From Periplaneta americana (lineage: Eukaryota > Arthropoda > Insecta > Blattodea > Blattidae): a stretch of 64,000 nt of DNA. This document shows, in pieces, positions 44,414-53,933 of this stretch (positions are counted from its first letter, which is position 1; each line of letters starts with the position of its first letter). The notes below the pieces were generated by a model, which was not told the DNA's origin, made no database searches, and worked only from the letters and a program-made list of their open reading frames with translations. The position numbers and the translations under genes were made by a program. The stretch lies in contig NC_091132.1 of assembly GCF_040183065.1 (NCBI RefSeq), positions 163,733,102-163,797,101 of the forward strand, given 5' to 3'.

Positions 44414-44600
44414 CAGAGCCTTCGTTCAGCAACACTGTAAATAACTCTTCAATAGAGGTCTATGATTCAAAAGCACGTGTCTATATTAATGTCAATTTTC
44501 AAAGTAAATGAATTTTATAACTTAACGTGTGTGTCGATGAAATTATGTTCGCGGTCAAAGCAAACATTTATTGTTTATGTATCATATACTATAGAGTATT
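44414..44600 (+). mobile_element. CAGAGCC-family TIR transposon, partial copy 3
   Basis: It begins CAGAGCCTTCGTTCAGCAAC and follows copies 1 and 2 through TGTGTCGATGAAATTATGTT and GCAAACATTTATTG. It then diverges and the other end is missing. It lies just upstream of the first coding exon of zinc-finger gene 1. Confidence 0.65.
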
Positions 44601-45082
44601 CCACCTTAAGAAAAAAGCATTGGTCTTACGGGTCTTGTATAGTACGCTGTTGCCGCAAGATGCCTCCGTTAGTAGAACGAGTGAGGCATAGTATCTCTAT
44701 CTCACTCTCTTCCTAATACGTACAGTGTTCTAGCAAGTTTATCGCACAAGATAGGTATGTTAAGTCCGTTGAAATTATAAAAAAAAAGGTAATTATGCAT
44801 AACAACTACAGAAGCGATTTTAAATTTTATTCTTTAAAAAACCCTACATTTTTACCCCCTTTTTCAAAAACACTTGATAGCAAAAGTAGGAAAACAACGT
44901 AAACTGCAAAAACTTAATGTAATATATTTTGGTAATTTCATAGAAGACGGGCACCTGGTTGGATGTACTAAGTATTACCAACTTTTTTACTTTAGAGTTA
45001 AATGTTAGTGATTTTTAGTGACTTTTATATGTTAGTTCTATGTTTTTATACGAGGTGTCGCATTGATGATGTTTCAATTTGA

Positions 45083-45390
45083 TTGGTTATAGTTGTCATT
45101 TGTTCTAGAATTTTCGTTAATTTTGAATGGGTAATGACGTTGTTAATTGTTCTTGGTTGTTTGAAGTGAGTGGTGTTATGCTGTTTTGCTGGCTAAAGCT
45201 ATTGGAAGTTTGTCATTTTATGATTTTCCTTCGATTTCAGTGGTTATAGTTGTCATCATGTGTTCTAGAATTTTCGTTAATTTTGAATGGATAATGACGT
45301 CAGTAAGTTGTTCTTGGTTGTTTGACGTGAGTGGTGTTAAATTGTGTCTGATGGGTAAACCTATTGAAAGTTTGTCATTTTATGATATTT
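45083..45390 (+). repeat. Tandem duplication, ~157-bp unit
   Basis: Two units carry TGGTTATAGTTGTCAT, TGTTCTAGAATTTTCGTTAA, GTTCTTGGTTGTTTGA and GTTTGTCATTTTATGAT in the same order, about 157 bp apart. ORFs here are chance frames. Confidence 0.8.
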
Positions 45391-45800
45391 GTGAAAGATG
45401 TGTGAACATAGAACAGAGTATTACATTTTATGTCGATTTTGGTTCAGTTCTTTCGCTGGTGAATAAAAATTGTATCGATTGTTGACGAGAAAACTGTTCC
45501 TGTGATTCCAAGGAATTGTTCATTGAATTCTCCATACAAGTTAAGGTGTAATAAGAGTTCAAAGAGAATTTCATTTTGTGTAAATACATGGTTTAGTTAT
45601 GTGAACTTAACTGTACGACAAAGTGGTGGTTTAGTTCTTTGTTGGCTGCATGCTTTAAGTTCAGATTGCCTTGAAGCCTGTGTCATAATGCAAGTGAAGT
45701 GGTTGTCTTTGAAGACGTCAATGAGGATTGAATTTTGTTTGATTAGGTGATAAAATATTGTTTTGTTTTGTGTTTTAGTGATTTGTGGGGGTAAAGTGCG

Positions 45801-46016
45801 GGCGAAAACTGCCAGAAAAGTACTACCAACTATGAAGTTCAAATGCCACCAAACACCATAAAAATCAAAGATGAAAAATTAAACATATTTTCATTTTTTG
45901 AAAGGCTTTTTCTTTCTTAAAAATATGAATATATGTTTAATTTTCCATCTTTGATTTTGTAATGTTTGGTGACATTTGAACTTCATAGTTGGCAGAACGT
46001 TTTGGTAGTTTTCGTC
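45801..46016. repeat. Long hairpin inside the nested element
   Basis: Arms of about 97 bp (CCAACTATGAAGTTCAAATG on the left, its complement CATTTGAACTTCATAGTTGG on the right, etc.) are separated by about 20 bp. A transcript from either strand would form a long stable stem. Confidence 0.85.
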
Positions 46017-46294
46017 AGCCATGTTGGATTTTGCCCGTCTTCTAGGAAATTACCTATATTTTTTATCAAAAACCTTAATTTTCACTCCTTGTCAAGAGGA
46101 CAAATATAAGCAGCAATAATCTAATCTAAACTAACGTAACCTAACCAAAATAGCCACACAAAGACTGAATCAATTTCACAAATTCGTCAAACAATGTCAA
46201 ACATGATGAACCTTACCTTAATAATTCGTAGGGTACAGGGCTGCAGCTGCTCTAAAGAATGCACACACTCTCTCTTCCATTAGATATTTACACT

Positions 46295-46636
46295 TTAACA
46301 TATATTCTCCCAAATATCCAATGACGCAACCAAACGAAAAACGTCCACAACACTAAGTTTACTACGTGCCAGAAAGGTACCAGAACGACCAACTTTCTTC
46401 CGTTTCGCATACTTCCGGTATAATCTCCCGCAACGGAAGTTCAAGTCCGTCTTACTTACTCTCAACTCATGGCAACACACTTCGAAAATCATGCAATCCT
46501 TAATAATACCGTGATTCACGAAATAGTCTACAATATCCTCCTCTCTCAACTCTATACAGACAAAAAACGAAATTCTACATCCATTACAACTCACAACGAT
46601 AGACCACCTACAAGAGAAGAATAATACACGCACCAA
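46295..46636 (-). pseudogene. Merlin (ISXO2-type) transposase N-terminal fragment
   Basis: A 113-codon frame contains LREEDIVDYFVNHGIIKDC, then FRCGRLYRKYAKRKKVGRSG and TFLARSKLSVVDVFRLVASL. This is the pattern of IS1595/Merlin transposase N-termini: a zinc-ribbon-like region, then W/F-R-C-x-x-...-RRGTFF..S.L....  The first zinc-ribbon cysteine pair is not preserved and the catalytic core is missing. Confidence 0.65.
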
Positions 46637-46996
46637 CTACGAAAAACTACAATCATACAGCCAACGACTTAGAGAAATTCTAGCTCGTAACATACAGCTA
46701 TCACTTAACCACAACCATCCAATCATACCGGAAGACACATCACCCAATAACAACACACAACGCTTCAGCCAATCAAATCACAATACTTTAAAAGTTATGC
46801 ACTCACAACATAGACTTCTAAACACGAGAAAAAAACCAAGTTCAATTCTACTTCATATTTAAAAAAATCTACTCTACCTCAACCGTAAGTGACCTACGCA
46901 TAATATACACATACTAATAAACGAAATTCAATACTAAACACTACCAGACCACCAAAAATAACAAAATCGCTTCTGTAGTTGTTCTGCATAATTACC

Positions 46997-47192
46997 AAAA
47001 AAAAAAAAAAAAACCTATTAGTGCCATAATAATGCCTGGAAACACATACATTATATTTTATGTACATTATAACTAGACTTCGGATATTTAGGCCATTATT
47101 CAACTTTTAGACACCTCAACTAGGCTCCATAATGATCGAAAGTAGGCATTAAAATACAGTTTTAGGGATCTAAAACGTTACAGTAATTATAC

Positions 47193-47242
<50 letters not shown>
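46997..47242. other. Intergenic sequence ending in an (AAT)n microsatellite
   Basis: An A run at 46997-47013, then unremarkable AT-rich sequence, then an AAT microsatellite at 47194-47242 that borders the 3' end of the next LINE. Confidence 0.5.
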
Positions 47243-47798
47243 TCATTCATAGTCTTCTGCCCAAGAGCAAGTATTTCATTGCAAACCCAGCATTCTCTAG
47301 TCTTTCTTATTTTTTGCCTTCCTCTTTGTCTCCGCATATGATCCATATATGTTAATGTTGTTTATCATTGGATATCTTCTTCTGCCCCGAACTCTTCTCC
47401 CGTTCACTATTACTTCCAGTGCATCCTTCAGAAGGCAGCTTATTCTCAACCAGTTACCCGGCCAATTCCTCTTTCTGATCAGTTTCAGCATCATTTTTTC
47501 TCATCAACTTTTTACAATACAGCTTCGTTTCTTACTCTATCTGTCCAATTCACATGCTCCATCCTTCTCCATAACCACACTTCAAATGCTTCTATTCGCT
47601 TCTCTTCACTTTGCCATAATGTCCATGTTTCTACCCCATAAAATGCTACACTCCACACAAAGAACTTCACTAGTCTCTTCCTTAGTTCTTTCTCCAGAGG
47701 TCGTTTTTGTATTAAAAGCTTCCTTTGCCATTGCTATTCTCCTTTTGACTTCTTGACTGCAACTCATGCTACTACTTATAGTACACTCCAAGTATATC
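47243..47798 (-). mobile_element. LINE C-terminal fragment between two AAT microsatellites
   Basis: The minus-strand translation gives RRIAMAKEAFNTKTTS, CVECSILWGRNMD, LKLIRKRNWPGNWLR and GRRVRGRRRYPMINNI. These resemble the RT C-terminus of RTE/Jockey-type elements (LYGAETWT ... RKRNWLGHWLR ... GRRGRGRRR). The frame is interrupted by stops. It is a family distinct from the AAGT-tailed LINE. Confidence 0.75.

Positions 47799-47853
<55 letters not shown>
47799..47853. repeat. (AAT)n microsatellite
   Basis: About 18 AAT units at the 5' border of the LINE fragment; encodes the poly-Leu of a spurious ORF. Confidence 0.95.
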
Positions 47854-47857
<4 letters not shown>

Positions 47858-48139
47858 CCATAACCTCAACTAAATCTAGTATTCGTAAATACTGTGTTCA
47901 AAGTCTGTCTTTCTCCATAATTTCGTGTGTAATTTTAGGCATAAATTCAATTTTGCAACCACGAAAAACTCGTAATATGACATATTTCAATGATAATCTC
48001 AAACTTCGTATGTTATTCGCAATTATTATATCCCAACTCTATCGCCGTGCTTGATCGTAACTAAGAGCGAGTCTTTAGACGTAAAATAACAGATCTTTTC
48101 CACTTCGCCTACTATTCGTAAATATTGTTACAACTCTAT

Positions 48140-48893
48140 AGGTAAGCGTTCACTACATCGTATCGCAAGCATCGGACGAATCGCATGGATCGGAAAAAGA
48201 CAATCTTTGCTTTAATTGTTATGTAACCGCGTTCACTATATCGTATCGGACGCATCGCCTCACGGCAAATCCGTCCACGCTTCTCGGATGGGCAACTTTT
48301 CCGATACGTGCGATCATGGCCTTCTTTAATAACTCAATTTTAATTGGTCAACTGTTCCTCTTATGTTGTGCCGTGTTCAGTGTCGCGCCAAAAAATGCAG
48401 ACGGAAAACTTATTTCGCGTGTAGAAAATTGCGAAGAATTATATTTTTATTTTATTGAGTTATTTTACGACGCTGTATCAACATCTAGGCTATTTAGCGT
48501 CTGAATGATATGAAGGTGATAATGCCGGTGAAATGAGTCCGGGGTTCAGCACCGCGAAGAATGATATAATTTGAGGCGTTCCCATTACAGTAATCAAGTC
48601 ATTTCTTGCAAATAAATTATGCAACCAATATTTCTTTCGTTTCTTCCTCTCCAATTAAGACGCATGAAGCAATTACAAATTCCTAATCGCTAACAGACGT
48701 AATTAATAAACCTAACCTCAACTCCTCTGCTTTCAGTATTGTCAATATCGTACGACGTCACGTTTTAAACAGCTGATAGGGGAATCCGATGAGGCAATGA
48801 GGTGAAGCCGTTACAGTGAACGCACTGCACTTAAAATATCCGTTGCGTGCGATTCGTACGAGCAGTGCGATGCGATGTAGTGAACGCTTACCT
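48140..48893. mobile_element. TIR element inserted in the satellite array
   Basis: The ends read AGGTAAGCGTTCACTACATC inward on both sides, then CGCATCGCA-like motifs; ATCGTATCGGACGCATCGC repeats occur just inside. Comparison with intact satellite units shows that the interrupted unit joins as CTCTAT/CACCG, giving a TAT 3-bp duplication. No transposase. It carries a truncated SINE at 48445-48553. Confidence 0.82.
48445..48553 (-). mobile_element. 5'-truncated SINE, family 1 body
   Basis: It is flanked by a 14-bp duplication with one mismatch (GCGAAGAATTATAT at 48431-48444, GCGAAGAATGATAT at 48554-48567). It holds only the 3' body shared with the SINE at 41799-42056 (ATGCCGGTGAAATGAGTCCG and GTTATTTTACGACGCTGTAT). 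The tRNA head is absent. Confidence 0.9.
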
Positions 48894-49580
48894 TATCACC
48901 GTCTTTGACCGTACGTAATACAGGGTCTACGTTTAAGCGTGAATGTCATATTCCAATGATAAATGCCAGATATAAAGGATATTTTTTACGATAACCTCAA
49001 CTTGTTCTGCTATTCGTAAATACTTTTACAACTGTATCATCGTATTTGACTGTAACCTACAGCGTCATTACGCGTAAATTTCATTTTTTAATGAGAATAA
49101 TCTCATAATATTGCACATTTTCTAACCATAACCTCATCTGCATCTGCTATACGTAAATATTGTGTTACAACTGTACTGTCGTCTTTCACCGTATCTACAA
49201 CGTATTTCTAAGACAATTTCATTTTCCGAATGACAAGAAAATTAGTAATATATCTTTTTTACTTTGCTGCTATTCGTAAGTAATGTTACAATTCTATCGC
49301 CGGATTGGACCGTATGCTAGGGACTACGTTTACACGTAAATGTCATATTTCAATGATAACAATACTCGCATACCAAAGCTCTTTTTTACAATAACCTCAA
49401 CTTTTCCTGGTATTCATTCATACTCTGTAATAAATCTAACGCTGTCCTTGACCGTAACCTAGACCGTATCTTTACGCATAAATTTAATTTTCCAATGACA
49501 AGAACACTAATACCACATCTTAAACATAACCTCAACTGCAACTGCTATTTGTAAATACTGTCTTATAACAACTCTATTGT

Positions 49581-50525
49581 TCTGACGGAAATTGAGTGAA
49601 TTCCACGAAATTACTAACGGTCAGTTGTTGGTAACCAATCACTCGAGAGTGAAACAGTGCTCTATGGTTATTCAGAATCATAAATGAACATTAAGAGTTG
49701 TTTTAGGATAATGTACTTCTTCCTAGCATACTAATTATTGAAAATATATCAACCAACATCTAATATAGATAAACAACTATTTCAAGAACCAAAATTTACT
49801 CTACAGCTAAAAATGATGCCAACAGGTCGTCCAAAATTGTTATAAAAAAGAAGCTTCTGGCCAGAAACACATCTTTTACGTCCTTGAAAAATTCACACTG
49901 CATACGACAAATTTCACTGCACAATACAATATACAGTCACATATATGTATATCACATACTACATGTGATAATACTACACAAAACGAAAAGTAAATGAACT
50001 TACCTATAAAAAGAGAATCAAACCAAAATAAAAATCAGGTAATTATATTGATTACACAGCTCACCTTATCTATTGACTATTTCTTCAGACCTTGGTTCCC
50101 CTCTAGCTAGCACACAAAAACTAATCTTACCCAATGATAGTGACACTGTTAAAAATTCGTTGTCATTTAATCCTCTATATCACTGGCCACAAGTTGATAA
50201 TATTCAACTACACACAATACCTAACAAAATTAGAATAACAAAATTCCATTTACTCGCATGAAGTAAATGCCGGTAAGGATCGCACTGGCAGTGCATGAGA
50301 TGTACGCATATGCACACTTAATCATTTCACATTTTACTGCAAATTTACAAAATCTATAAATTTTGTATGGAATCAGCTGTGATGCTAAATGAGGAGCAAT
50401 CTTTAGATAGTGATCTCAGATTTAAGGGGAAAAATAGTAAATGGCTATTATTTTCTCAGTTAAATCATGTTTTTGTAAGACACTATCAGTGTCGCCAAAA
50501 CGGTGGTTTTCCCACTAAATCTAGT
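49581..50525. other. Intergenic sequence, nothing recognised
   Basis: No exon or element ends were found. The ORF at 50073-50261 has no recognisable domain. A CT microsatellite follows at 50526. Confidence 0.35.
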
Positions 50526-50551
50526 TCTCTCTCTCTCTCTCTCTCTCTCTG
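50526..50551. repeat. (CT)n microsatellite
   Basis: A perfect CT dinucleotide tract of about 26 bp. Confidence 0.95.
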
Positions 50552-50834
50552 TGTCGCGGGGGAAAAATAATTGAACGGTGGGCAATGGGAAATCTACTTT
50601 TTTCCGCGTTCAAATCAATGGAAATTTGTTTTTTCCTTAAACAACTAAGCTCGACTTTGTCCTGTGTTAGCATTCCTCTCGTCTGTAGTGAAGGGGAAAT
50701 CCCAGAATCATACACAACACGTGGAGACACCACACCATTTTTAACAGTGGTTTTTGGTGTGAAGTTTTTCCGTATAAAGATGTTCAGATATGAACCCATT
50801 AAAAGAATTGGGCTGAGTTCGCACTTTCAGTGCT

Positions 50835-51128
50835 CTGTCTTCTCTGGTCAAATGCAGAAGTAGAAAGGCTATTTAGGCAGATAAATATAATAAAAATCAA
50901 AATTAGAAATAGAATGGGGCAAAGGTATCACGGTCAATTTTGACCGTTAAGGCTGCACTGCGACGGTGTCTTACATATTGCTGTGATTTTGACTTGCCTG
51001 AACACACTGTTAAAAAAATCGGAACGATCGATTATACAGACCAGAAACTGCAGTTGCTTCAACTTCCACAAGTACAGCTGAAATTGAAGAAAAAGAGAAA
51101 GAATAACACGATGATAATGATTATGTAG
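50835..51128 (+). pseudogene. hAT transposase C-terminal dimerisation fragment
   Basis: The frames read SNAEVERLFRQINIIKIKIR NRMG (split for length), then LTVKAALRRCLTYCCDFDLP and EHTVKKIGT. The SNAEVER.FS..N..K...RNRM block is the hallmark of the hAT dimerisation domain at the transposase C-terminus. A stop and a frame change separate the two parts. No ends of the parent element were located. It is distinct from the BED fragment at 37808. Confidence 0.8.
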
Positions 51129-51343
51129 AATCTCTTCTTTTAATAATTGTTTAATAGTTATTTATATAGCCTATTATTACTATTTTTAAATATGTAAAAA
51201 TATATATAAGAATCTATTGGGTTTTATGCTATATTTAGCGGTTTTTTTTTTAAGCGTATAGTGTATTTCTGCAAATTGGAGTTGGCAACGCTGGACACTT
51301 TTTGTTTATGAAAAATTCTCAACTTTCAAACATACCCATGGTT

Positions 51344-51603
51344 TTTTTTACTTGGTTATTCAACGACGCTTTATAAACTACGAGGTTATTTAGCGTCGAT
51401 GAGATTGGTGATAACGAGATGGTATTTGGTGACATGAGGCCGAGGATTCGCCATAGATTACCTGATATTTGCCTTACGGTTGGGGAAATCCTCGGAAAAA
51501 AACCTAGCCAGGAAACAAGCCCAAGCGGGAAACGAACCCGCGCCCGAACGCAACTCCGAATCGGTAGGCAAGGGCTTTAGCCGACAGAGCTACGCCAGTA
51601 GCT
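51344..51603 (-). mobile_element. tRNA-derived SINE, family 2 head on a family 1-type body
   Basis: It is flanked by a perfect 11-bp duplication TACCCATGGTT (51333-51343, 51604-51614). On the minus strand the head has an A box (GCGTAGCTCTGTCGGCTAAA) and B box (GGGTTCGTTTCCC). The body follows the pattern of family 1 (CCTGGCTAGGTTTTTTTCCG, GAGGATTTCCCCAACC, ... GTTATTTAGCGTCG reversed), though diverged. It ends in an A-rich tail. Confidence 0.93.
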
Positions 51604-51614
51604 TACCCATGGTT

Positions 51615-52040
51615 ACTAGATGTATTATATATCAAGTTTAAGCTAAAATCATGTAGAAAACTGTGCAAAATATGAAGAAAATATATGAAGTGTTAATCAA
51701 GTTATTTAATATTTTGTAAAAAGTGCAACTACTACTGTATGGACCCTCCTAAAAAGTAACTTTAATCTGAAAAACAAGAAAACAACACAAGTCGAAAAGT
51801 ATTGGGAATAAATATGAATAAGGAACAAAAAAAAAAAGTTTCCTTCCCAGGCAGGATTCGAACCACAAAAGTCTTAGTTACCAGTCTATCGTCCTCTGGA
51901 GTGAACAAGGCTCTGAAATAAGCTACAAGGATCGGTCCGGTTTTTTTTTTGCCACTACTGTACATAAATGGGGACATGAAAAAATATGTAGATAAAAATT
52001 TAAGTCAAATACAGATTTTCAATACCAAATATATATAATT
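51615..52040. other. Intergenic sequence, nothing recognised
   Basis: A T-arm-like string near 51850 (GGCAGGATTCGAACC) looks like a tRNA-derived remnant, but I cannot fold a tRNA or find SINE ends. No exon. Confidence 0.35.
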
Positions 52041-52051
52041 AAACAATTATT

Positions 52052-52254
52052 GTCCACACCTGTGGAGTAACGGTTACCTGGTTGCGGTTTTTTCCGGGGT
52101 TTTCCCTCAACCCAATAGGAGCAAATGCTGGGTAACTTTCGGTGTTGGACCCCAGAATCATTTCACCGGCATTATCACCTTCATCTCATTCAGACGTTAA
52201 ATAACCTAAGCTGTTGATACAGCGTCGTAAAATAACCTAATAAAATTAAAAAAA
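52052..52254 (+). mobile_element. tRNA-derived SINE, family 1, internally shortened
   Basis: It is flanked by AAACAATTATT (52041-52051 and 52255-52265). It begins GTCCACACCTGTGGAGTAAC like family 1 and has lost about 55 bp between the A box and the body (including the B box). It continues through CCGGGGTTTTCCCTCAACCC to an A-rich tail. Confidence 0.93.
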
Positions 52255-52384
52255 AAACAATTATTATGAGGAGTGTTTATCATATAGGTGATTTTTTAAG
52301 CTCGCAACTGAGAATTTAATTATGTTTTGGACAATTTCGTCATGAATATCTTTGTCTAGTTGATATTTCCTTTTCCACGTCACA

Positions 52385-53062
52385 AAAAATTATGGACTAT
52401 TCCTCGGGACCCCAGCAGTAGACCTCTCACTATGACAGTCTGGACGTTGTATTTCTTATGGAAGTAAGGTATTGTGGAGTCGTATATTTCTGTCTCTCTT
52501 TATCAACATCCATTGGTTGTGCTTTGGACTGTTCAAAGCGTATTGCAGGGTCAATGATCTCTGCTACAGGTTTTTTCCTATTGATGGCGATGATGTCAAT
52601 CCTCCGTATGCTATCTTGATCAGCCAAACAATGAACTTGTTCGTAAACTTCCAAACCTTTGCTTCAGAGAGCAGCAGCAAGAAGGGAAGGAATAATATGA
52701 TGTCTTTTTATTAAGATTTCTCCCTGAGGACACCTCCCAAGCACATGAGGTAGGGTTTCAAACTTACTACATTGTCTGCAATGGGATGTGCCTGTGGAAC
52801 GTCCTGGAAGAGCTCGAAATTTTAAATATTTACTTGAGACAAATAAATATGTAAAATCATGTTGAGTAGGCCACAACAGTATACAAAATACTTTGACTAA
52901 CCAAAGTACGAGTAAACCAAGCTGCTCAAAGTGAGAACAATTCACAGCCAAACAATGTAAGAGTCTATCACGAAAACAGTCTACTGTAAATATGAGATGG
53001 AACAGATCAGTCTTGTAACTGTGAGAAAGACAAGGGACTGTTTCTGTGATAGACTGGGACAT
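52385..53062 (-). mobile_element. R2-like LINE 3' end with REL-type endonuclease tail
   Basis: Reading leftward: FRALPGRSTGTSHCRQCSKF, ETLPHVLGRCPQGE and RHHIIPSLLAAAL form the CCHC knuckle (C-x2-C ... H-x4-C) and first endonuclease block. Then come YEQVHCLADQDSIRRIDIIA and AEIIDPAIRFEQ, the PD-(D/E)xK-like segment of restriction-enzyme-like endonucleases in R2-type elements. An in-frame TGA (near 52664) and a later 1-nt frameshift break it. The RT domain is absent. It is intergenic rather than in rDNA. Confidence 0.78.
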
Positions 53063-53181
53063 TGTTCCACTGTGAATGGTTCTAATTTCGAGAATCTGTT
53101 GTAAACTTTGGTTGGTGATAGTGTTTTGTTTAGTTTTATGGCCTACTCAACATGATTTTACATAGGTACTTATTTGTCTCA
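52837..53181. repeat. Inverted repeat within and beside the R2-like fragment
   Basis: CTTGAGACAAATAAATATGT followed by AAAATCATGTTGAGTAGGCC (52837-52877) recurs as reverse complement at 53138-53181 with one small indel. Confidence 0.75.
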
Positions 53182-53933
53182 AGTTTAAAGTCCACAAAAC
53201 GAGTTTAATAAATAGTTAAAAGACATGAAACAGGTGAAAGGGTTTAATTTCTACTTATACATATGTACAATTTAATGGATATTCGAAATAAGTAAATTTT
53301 AATATAGGGAGCCATTAAAAAAATATCACTACCACACCTTCTATACCTGAATAACTAACTTTTTCGGAACACTGGTATCATATTCTATAGTTTATATTCA
53401 AGTTTTTGTATAAAACTTTTTTTGTACAACTAAAATTTAACAAGTTACTTGCAATATTCCATACTTATTGTTTACCCTGTATAATTACGCGTATATATAA
53501 TATTGTAAATGTGTCCAGAACCGTAGCGTTGTGGTGTACGCCATCACACTTCGAAACGGGTTAGGGAGTTATCGTTGGTTCTATTCCTCCCAAAAATAAT
53601 TTTCATTAAATCTCGATGAATTTATAGGATGGATGCAATGTCAACATCGTCAATTACTTGGGGAGCAATGACAGATCTGGAAATCCGGTTTCGAACACAA
53701 GCCACATATACTGGGGTATCATCATACTCAACACAAGAAGCAACACACTGGTCAGATAATCGTTCACCTTGCTAAGATTCACATATTCGTGACACCAAAA
53801 ATTTGTGGCAGGGACTGCGACGTTGTTTTTCTGTGATATATTATTTATAATCAATAAAGAATCTCTTTGCCGGGATGCGTACGTACATGCAAATTGATAA
53901 AGCTGAAAATAGAAAATATCCCCAACAAACATC
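53182..53933. other. Downstream region of zinc-finger gene 2
   Basis: Sequence after the stop codon of zinc-finger gene 2, probably including its 3' UTR. The ORF at 53654-53971 overlaps the exon end in another frame and is a shadow. No element ends were seen. Confidence 0.4.

Larger units (their letters stand above)
44931..46054. mobile_element. Merlin-like non-autonomous element nested in the outer one
   Basis: Terminal inverted repeats of 23 bp (GGTAATTTC, one mismatch, TAGAAGACGGGCA) are flanked by a perfect 8-bp duplication TATATTTT (44923-44930 and 46055-46062). Its 1124 bp contain a tandem duplication (45083-45390) and a ~97-bp hairpin (45801-46016). No transposase. The GGTAATT start is shared with the outer element. 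Confidence 0.88.
44788..46996 (-). mobile_element. Merlin-like transposon (outer element)
   Basis: Terminal inverted repeats of about 34 bp read GGTAATTATGCATAACAACT on the left and GGTAATTATGCAGAACAACT on the right, then ACAGAAGCGATTTT. The flanks are poly-A on both sides, compatible with an A-run target duplication. Inside, on the minus strand, is a transposase N-terminus of ISXO2/IS1595 type (46295-46636). TIRs starting GG fit Merlin. A second element (44931-46054) is inserted in it. Confidence 0.78.
47870..49580. repeat. Diverged satellite array, ~135-bp unit
   Basis: At least eight diverged units each carry ATAACCTCAACT, a CTATTCGTAAATACTGT-like block, CTTTGACCGTAACC, ACGCGTAAATTTCATTTT and CAATGA. 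Block starts fall near 47880, 48010, 48114, 49011, 49148, 49272, 49412 and 49547. A TIR element (48140-48893) interrupts one unit. Confidence 0.8.

Noticed and set aside
45186-45485. ORFs of 80-100 codons in the nested Merlin-like element
   Set aside because: They follow the tandem duplication, lack domains and differ between the two units.
47606-47869. ORF starting with poly-Leu
   Set aside because: The start is an AAT microsatellite read in one frame, joined to a dead LINE fragment.
51840-51910. tRNA gene on the minus strand around GGCAGGATTCGAACC
   Set aside because: Only a T-arm-like piece is present; no full cloverleaf can be made, and no SINE ends were found.
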